Shown: positions 6,307 to 8,609 of the stretch, piece by piece
Position numbering within the stretch: the first letter of the stretch is position 1
Layout of the letters: every line of letters starts with the position of its first letter
Source: Bacteroidota bacterium
GTDB taxonomy: Bacteria > Bacteroidota > Bacteroidia > Chitinophagales > LD1
NCBI GenBank assembly: GCA_003165135.1
Contig: PLSN01000170.1
Span: 16,900-25,508 of the forward strand
Length of the DNA stretch: 8,609 nt
Direction of reading: 5' to 3'
The notes under the pieces: generated by a model
Database searches by the model: none
Told to the model about the DNA's origin: nothing
The model's input: the letters and a program-made list of their open reading frames with translations, nothing else
Translations under genes and position numbers: made by a program

Positions 6307-6467
6307 GGAATAATGATATTGCAAATCTGACATTATGCTCAATGCGCTTACCCCCAAACCCCCTAAAGGAGGCTTAAATACAAGTAGTGCGCTGGCTGTT
6401 AAAGCCCCCTTTAGGGGGTTTAGGGGTTGAATCAGATTTGCCGTACACACAATAGGAATAATGATAT
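6307..6467. repeat. Palindromic MITE-like element with nested inverted repeats and flanking direct repeats
   Basis: There are three nested layers. The outermost is a perfect 13-bp direct repeat, GGAATAATGATAT, at 6307-6319 and 6455-6467. Inside lies a perfect 10-bp inverted repeat, GCAAATCTGA at 6321-6330 and TCAGATTTGC at 6432-6441. Innermost are 26-bp arms, 6350-6375 and 6402-6427, complementary at 24 of 26 positions around a 26-nt loop; each arm contains a C-run, TAAA, G-run motif. The two mismatches are C-A on the + strand but G-U wobbles in a - strand transcript. The segment sits in the divergent spacer between metF and the barrel gene and codes for nothing. It could be a small non-autonomous element or a structured leader. 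Confidence 0.65.
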
Positions 6468-6492
6468 GAATGAGAGCAAAATTTACCTTCAA

Positions 6493-7236
6493 ATGAGAAA
6501 AGCAATAGCCATATTTTGCTTATTTATTGCTTGTCATAGCTCATTCGGACAGGGGCAGTTCATCATCGGTGTCAAAGGCGGCATAGATGGCTGTTTCTAT
6601 CAATTCAATTCATCATCTGCCAATCTTCCTACGACTCTCAACACGAACGGGGGATATACCAAGATCGTCTCCACAGGCCCTTCGATTCCGGCACTTGTTG
6701 AACTAATATATGGTACAAAAAAATTTCGGGTGGGATATCAATTTGAGTTCGAACGTATATTAACTACATCATATAAGGTCAAAGTTTATGATGCAACAGG
6801 GGCATATGGTGACACTTCTGTCTATGACCCCACGATCACACAGTATTTTTTCTGTCATAACCTGCTCATTGAGTATATCGTATTTGACAATCATAAAAAT
6901 CTGAGACTGGTCCCTGATATAGTGTTTGGTTATTTTCATGGGGTTGCTGGCCAGGATATAGCACCTTATGATTTCAGCGCCCTCAATGCAAACCGGTTCA
7001 AGTTTGGAGGGGAGTTGAATGTCGAATATTACTTCGGCCCGTATAGTGTGGTAGCTACACCAAATTTTACCGTAGCTCCCATCAAGGCAATAGCAGACCC
7101 TAATGAAAAAGGATACATGTTTTTTCTTGGCCTCCATATCGGCATGCGGTTTAACGTGACCAAGTCAAAGCAGGATGCTGAAAAGAGCCCTAAAAAGAAG
7201 AAGAAAGAATACGTTAATCCTGAAGAGGACAATTGA
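6493..7236 (+). CDS. Secreted, probable outer-membrane beta-barrel protein of unknown function
   Basis: A 247-residue protein when started at ATG 6493. Its N-terminus (MRKAIAIFCLFIACHSSFG) is a typical Sec signal peptide: one basic pair, a hydrophobic core and probable cleavage around SFG-Q. A lipoprotein reading at the Cys is less likely because Phe sits at -3. The mature part has alternating aromatic/hydrophobic strands with turns, such as QFIIGVKGGIDG, FRVGYQFEFERI, LLIEYIVFD, FGGELNVEYYFGPYSV and the final strand MFFLGLHIGMRFNV. This fits a small barrel of about 8-10 strands. After the last strand comes a charged tail with a run of five Lys (SPKKKKKEY), presumably periplasmic. An in-frame ATG at 6466, preceded by AGGA, is an alternative start that would add nine residues. 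I do not recognise a specific family or substrate. It is divergent from metF and convergent with the kinase gene. Confidence 0.72.
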   Translation: MRKAIAIFCLFIACHSSFGQGQFIIGVKGGIDGCFYQFNSSSANLPTTLNTNGGYTKIVSTGPSIPALVELIYGTKKFRVGYQFEFERILTTSYKVKVYDATGAYGDTSVYDPTITQYFFCHNLLIEYIVFDNHKNLRLVPDIVFGYFHGVAGQDIAPYDFSALNANRFKFGGELNVEYYFGPYSVVATPNFTVAPIKAIADPNEKGYMFFLGLHIGMRFNVTKSKQDAEKSPKKKKKEYVNPEEDN

Positions 7237-7346
7237 TTTCGGATTGCGGATTTTTGATTGCGGCTAAGTAGTATTCTAAACCGATAATTATATCGAAAAT
7301 GACTACACCTTAAATTTACCGAAATCAAAAATCCGCAATCCGAAAT
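7236..7346. terminator. Perfect 24-bp inverted repeat filling the convergent gap (bidirectional terminator-like)
   Basis: Arms at 7236-7259 and 7323-7346 are exactly complementary over 24 bp, with a 63-nt loop. The loop itself can pair: GTAGT with ACTAC, and CGATA-ATTA-TATCG. The left arm begins on the last base of the barrel gene stop codon and the right arm ends 4 bp before the kinase stop codon, so the structure nearly fills the gap between two convergent genes. The arms contain T-runs rather than ending in one, so a classical rho-independent terminator is not certain; a mobile-repeat origin is also possible. Confidence 0.6.
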
Positions 7347-7350
7347 AACT

Positions 7351-8609
7351 TCATTCCTCTTTCAGGCTGAAATAAAAGGTACTGCCTGTACCCTCTATAC
7401 TCTCCAGCCATATATCGCCTCCATGTATCTCCACTGCTTTTTTGCAAATGGCCAGGCCCATACCGGTGCCTGAATATGGGCCGTCTTTGCCATGCAGCCT
7501 CTTGAATGCAAGGAAAATTCGGTCGCGATACTCTTCTGGTATTCCTAAGCCATTGTCTTTGATCGCAAATACATGTCCTTTTTCGGTATGGGCATAGGAT
7601 ATATCTATCACCGGCGGTACATCGGGTTTATGATATTTGATAGCATTCGAGATCAGGTGCTGCAGAAGAGAATATAGCAATGTCCTGTCGCCATTGATCT
7701 CCGGCATGTTTATTGAGATATTGATTATAGCCTGCGATTTTTGGATTTCCGATTCGAGCGTATCGCATACCTGGCGGATCAGTTCGCTCATCGATACTTT
7801 GGAAAAATTCTTTTCGAGAACGTTGATCGCAGAAAACTCTTTGATATCAGTTATGAGTTCTTCCATTTGCCTGACACCATTATGTACATAGTCAAAGTAT
7901 TCGTGTACTTCTTTTCTTTTTTCATCAGGCATCTCGATCGAGTCGCATTGCTTAGCTATGAGCGTAATAAAGCCGGATATACTTCTCAGCGGTTCGCGAA
8001 GGTCATGTGATGTGAGATAGGCGAATTCCTTGAGGCTTTCATTGCTCGAGACCAAAAACCGCGTTTGTTCATTTACGGTCTCCTGTAGTTCTTCATTCTG
8101 CCGGCGTATCACTTCTCCTTGCTTCAGGGCCTGAGTATAGAGGGTCTCGATCAGTGTGATCAGCAGGCCGCTAATCAGTGTGGCAGCGATCACTCCCACG
8201 GAGACAGTGACATAATGTTCAAAAGCAAAAAAGGCCATCTGGCTATTGTCTCCGATCTGATGCAGTATGACCACAAAATGCAGAGTGAGTATAGCAATGA
8301 ATAAAACTGTAAAAGAAACCAGCTGGCGGATACTCCTGAAAAAGGAAATGAAAAGAAAGAATGTGCCCAGGATACAAACAAAGGTGACATATAGACGATA
8401 TCTGATGGCCGGATCAGTATGAAAGATATCTGTCGCGATCGTTTTGCCATGATCTATCTGTGTGATCATGATAGAAAGGTCCGGCCGGAAAAGGTCGGAC
8501 ACGACAGAATGGATCGTGAAGACCACAATGATAAAACCTATAAGTACCTTGCCGGCAGTCTCGAGTTTGCCTTGCCTGAATTGATACAAGGCGAACAGGC
8601 ATCCAATGA
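7351..8609 (-). CDS. Membrane-bound sensor histidine kinase (5' partial)
   Basis: The frame is open to the right edge, reading IGCLFALYQF before the first possible start, a TTG at 8589, so the true start is probably outside the window. Numbering is from that TTG. The first 150 residues contain about four membrane segments (about 14-30, 66-84, 91-110, 127-149) with short loops, possibly five with the part cut off. A linker coiled coil (about 152-185) leads to the HisKA domain, FAYLTSHDLREPLRSISGF, with phospho-acceptor H195. The ATPase domain has the N-box HLISNAIKYH (N315), G1 DNGLGI (D345) and G2 GTGMGLAI (374-381). These residues are all present, so it should be active: it would autophosphorylate and pass phosphate to a response regulator. 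No PAS, GAF or receiver domain and no regulator gene is visible, so signal and target are unknown. Confidence 0.93.
   Translation of the reverse strand, partial: IGCLFALYQFRQGKLETAGKVLIGFIIVVFTIHSVVSDLFRPDLSIMITQIDHGKTIATDIFHTDPAIRYRLYVTFVCILGTFFLFISFFRSIRQLVSFTVLFIAILTLHFVVILHQIGDNSQMAFFAFEHYVTVSVGVIAATLISGLLITLIETLYTQALKQGEVIRRQNEELQETVNEQTRFLVSSNESLKEFAYLTSHDLREPLRSISGFITLIAKQCDSIEMPDEKRKEVHEYFDYVHNGVRQMEELITDIKEFSAINVLEKNFSKVSMSELIRQVCDTLESEIQKSQAIINISINMPEINGDRTLLYSLLQHLISNAIKYHKPDVPPVIDISYAHTEKGHVFAIKDNGLGIPEEYRDRIFLAFKRLHGKDGPYSGTGMGLAICKKAVEIHGGDIWLESIEGTGSTFYFSLKEE

Noticed and set aside
6248..6350. SAM-type riboswitch in the metF leader
   Set aside because: I could not recognise a SAM-I or SAM-II type core; the only clear structure is the palindromic repeat further upstream.
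6427..6492. Upstream starts for the barrel protein at 6427 and 6466
   Set aside because: The start at 6427 lies in the palindromic element and would place 22 non-signal residues before the signal peptide. The one at 6466 remains possible but gives a less typical signal peptide.

Overview
The window reads as a chromosomal segment of a Bacteroidota bacterium, perhaps a Chitinophagales or Sphingobacteriales relative. Supporting signs are a type IX secretion (T9SS) C-terminal sorting-domain fragment, several TAnnTTTG-type -7 promoter boxes, weak or absent Shine-Dalgarno sequences, a GH3/serine-hydrolase fusion of a kind known from this phylum, and AT-rich intergenic DNA with short repeats. The assignment rests on family knowledge and motifs only.

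Layout from left to right. (1) The + strand opens inside a large gene coding for a GH3 (NagZ-like) glycosidase fused to a class-C beta-lactamase-like serine hydrolase; its 5' end lies outside the window. (2) Tail to tail with it, on the - strand, is a toxin-antitoxin pair: an intact 64-residue antitoxin and a RelE/ParE toxin reading frame interrupted by one in-frame TAA. (3) Just upstream of the antitoxin on the same strand is trhO (tRNA U34 hydroxylase), with a well-formed Bacteroidota promoter that fixes its start. (4) About 500 bp follow without a convincing gene, carrying an imperfect direct repeat and an orphan promoter-like site. (5) On the - strand come an orphan T9SS sorting-domain fragment, a pterin-4a-carbinolamine dehydratase, and metF. 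The spacer between the last two holds two kinds of short degenerate tandem repeat. (6) A palindromic, MITE-like element separates metF from a divergent + strand gene for a secreted, probably outer-membrane beta-barrel protein. (7) A perfect 24-bp inverted repeat nearly fills the gap between that gene and a convergent membrane-bound sensor histidine kinase, whose 5' end runs off the right edge.

Most genes are housekeeping (folate/pterin metabolism, tRNA modification, probable cell-wall turnover, signalling) and do not form one pathway. metF and the dehydratase could share a transcript, but the dehydratase has its own candidate promoter. I did not find a convincing new multi-gene system. The items most worth a second look are the broken toxin beside an intact antitoxin, the palindromic element between metF and the barrel gene, the orphan sorting domain, and the repeat-rich 4.2-4.6 kb spacer.
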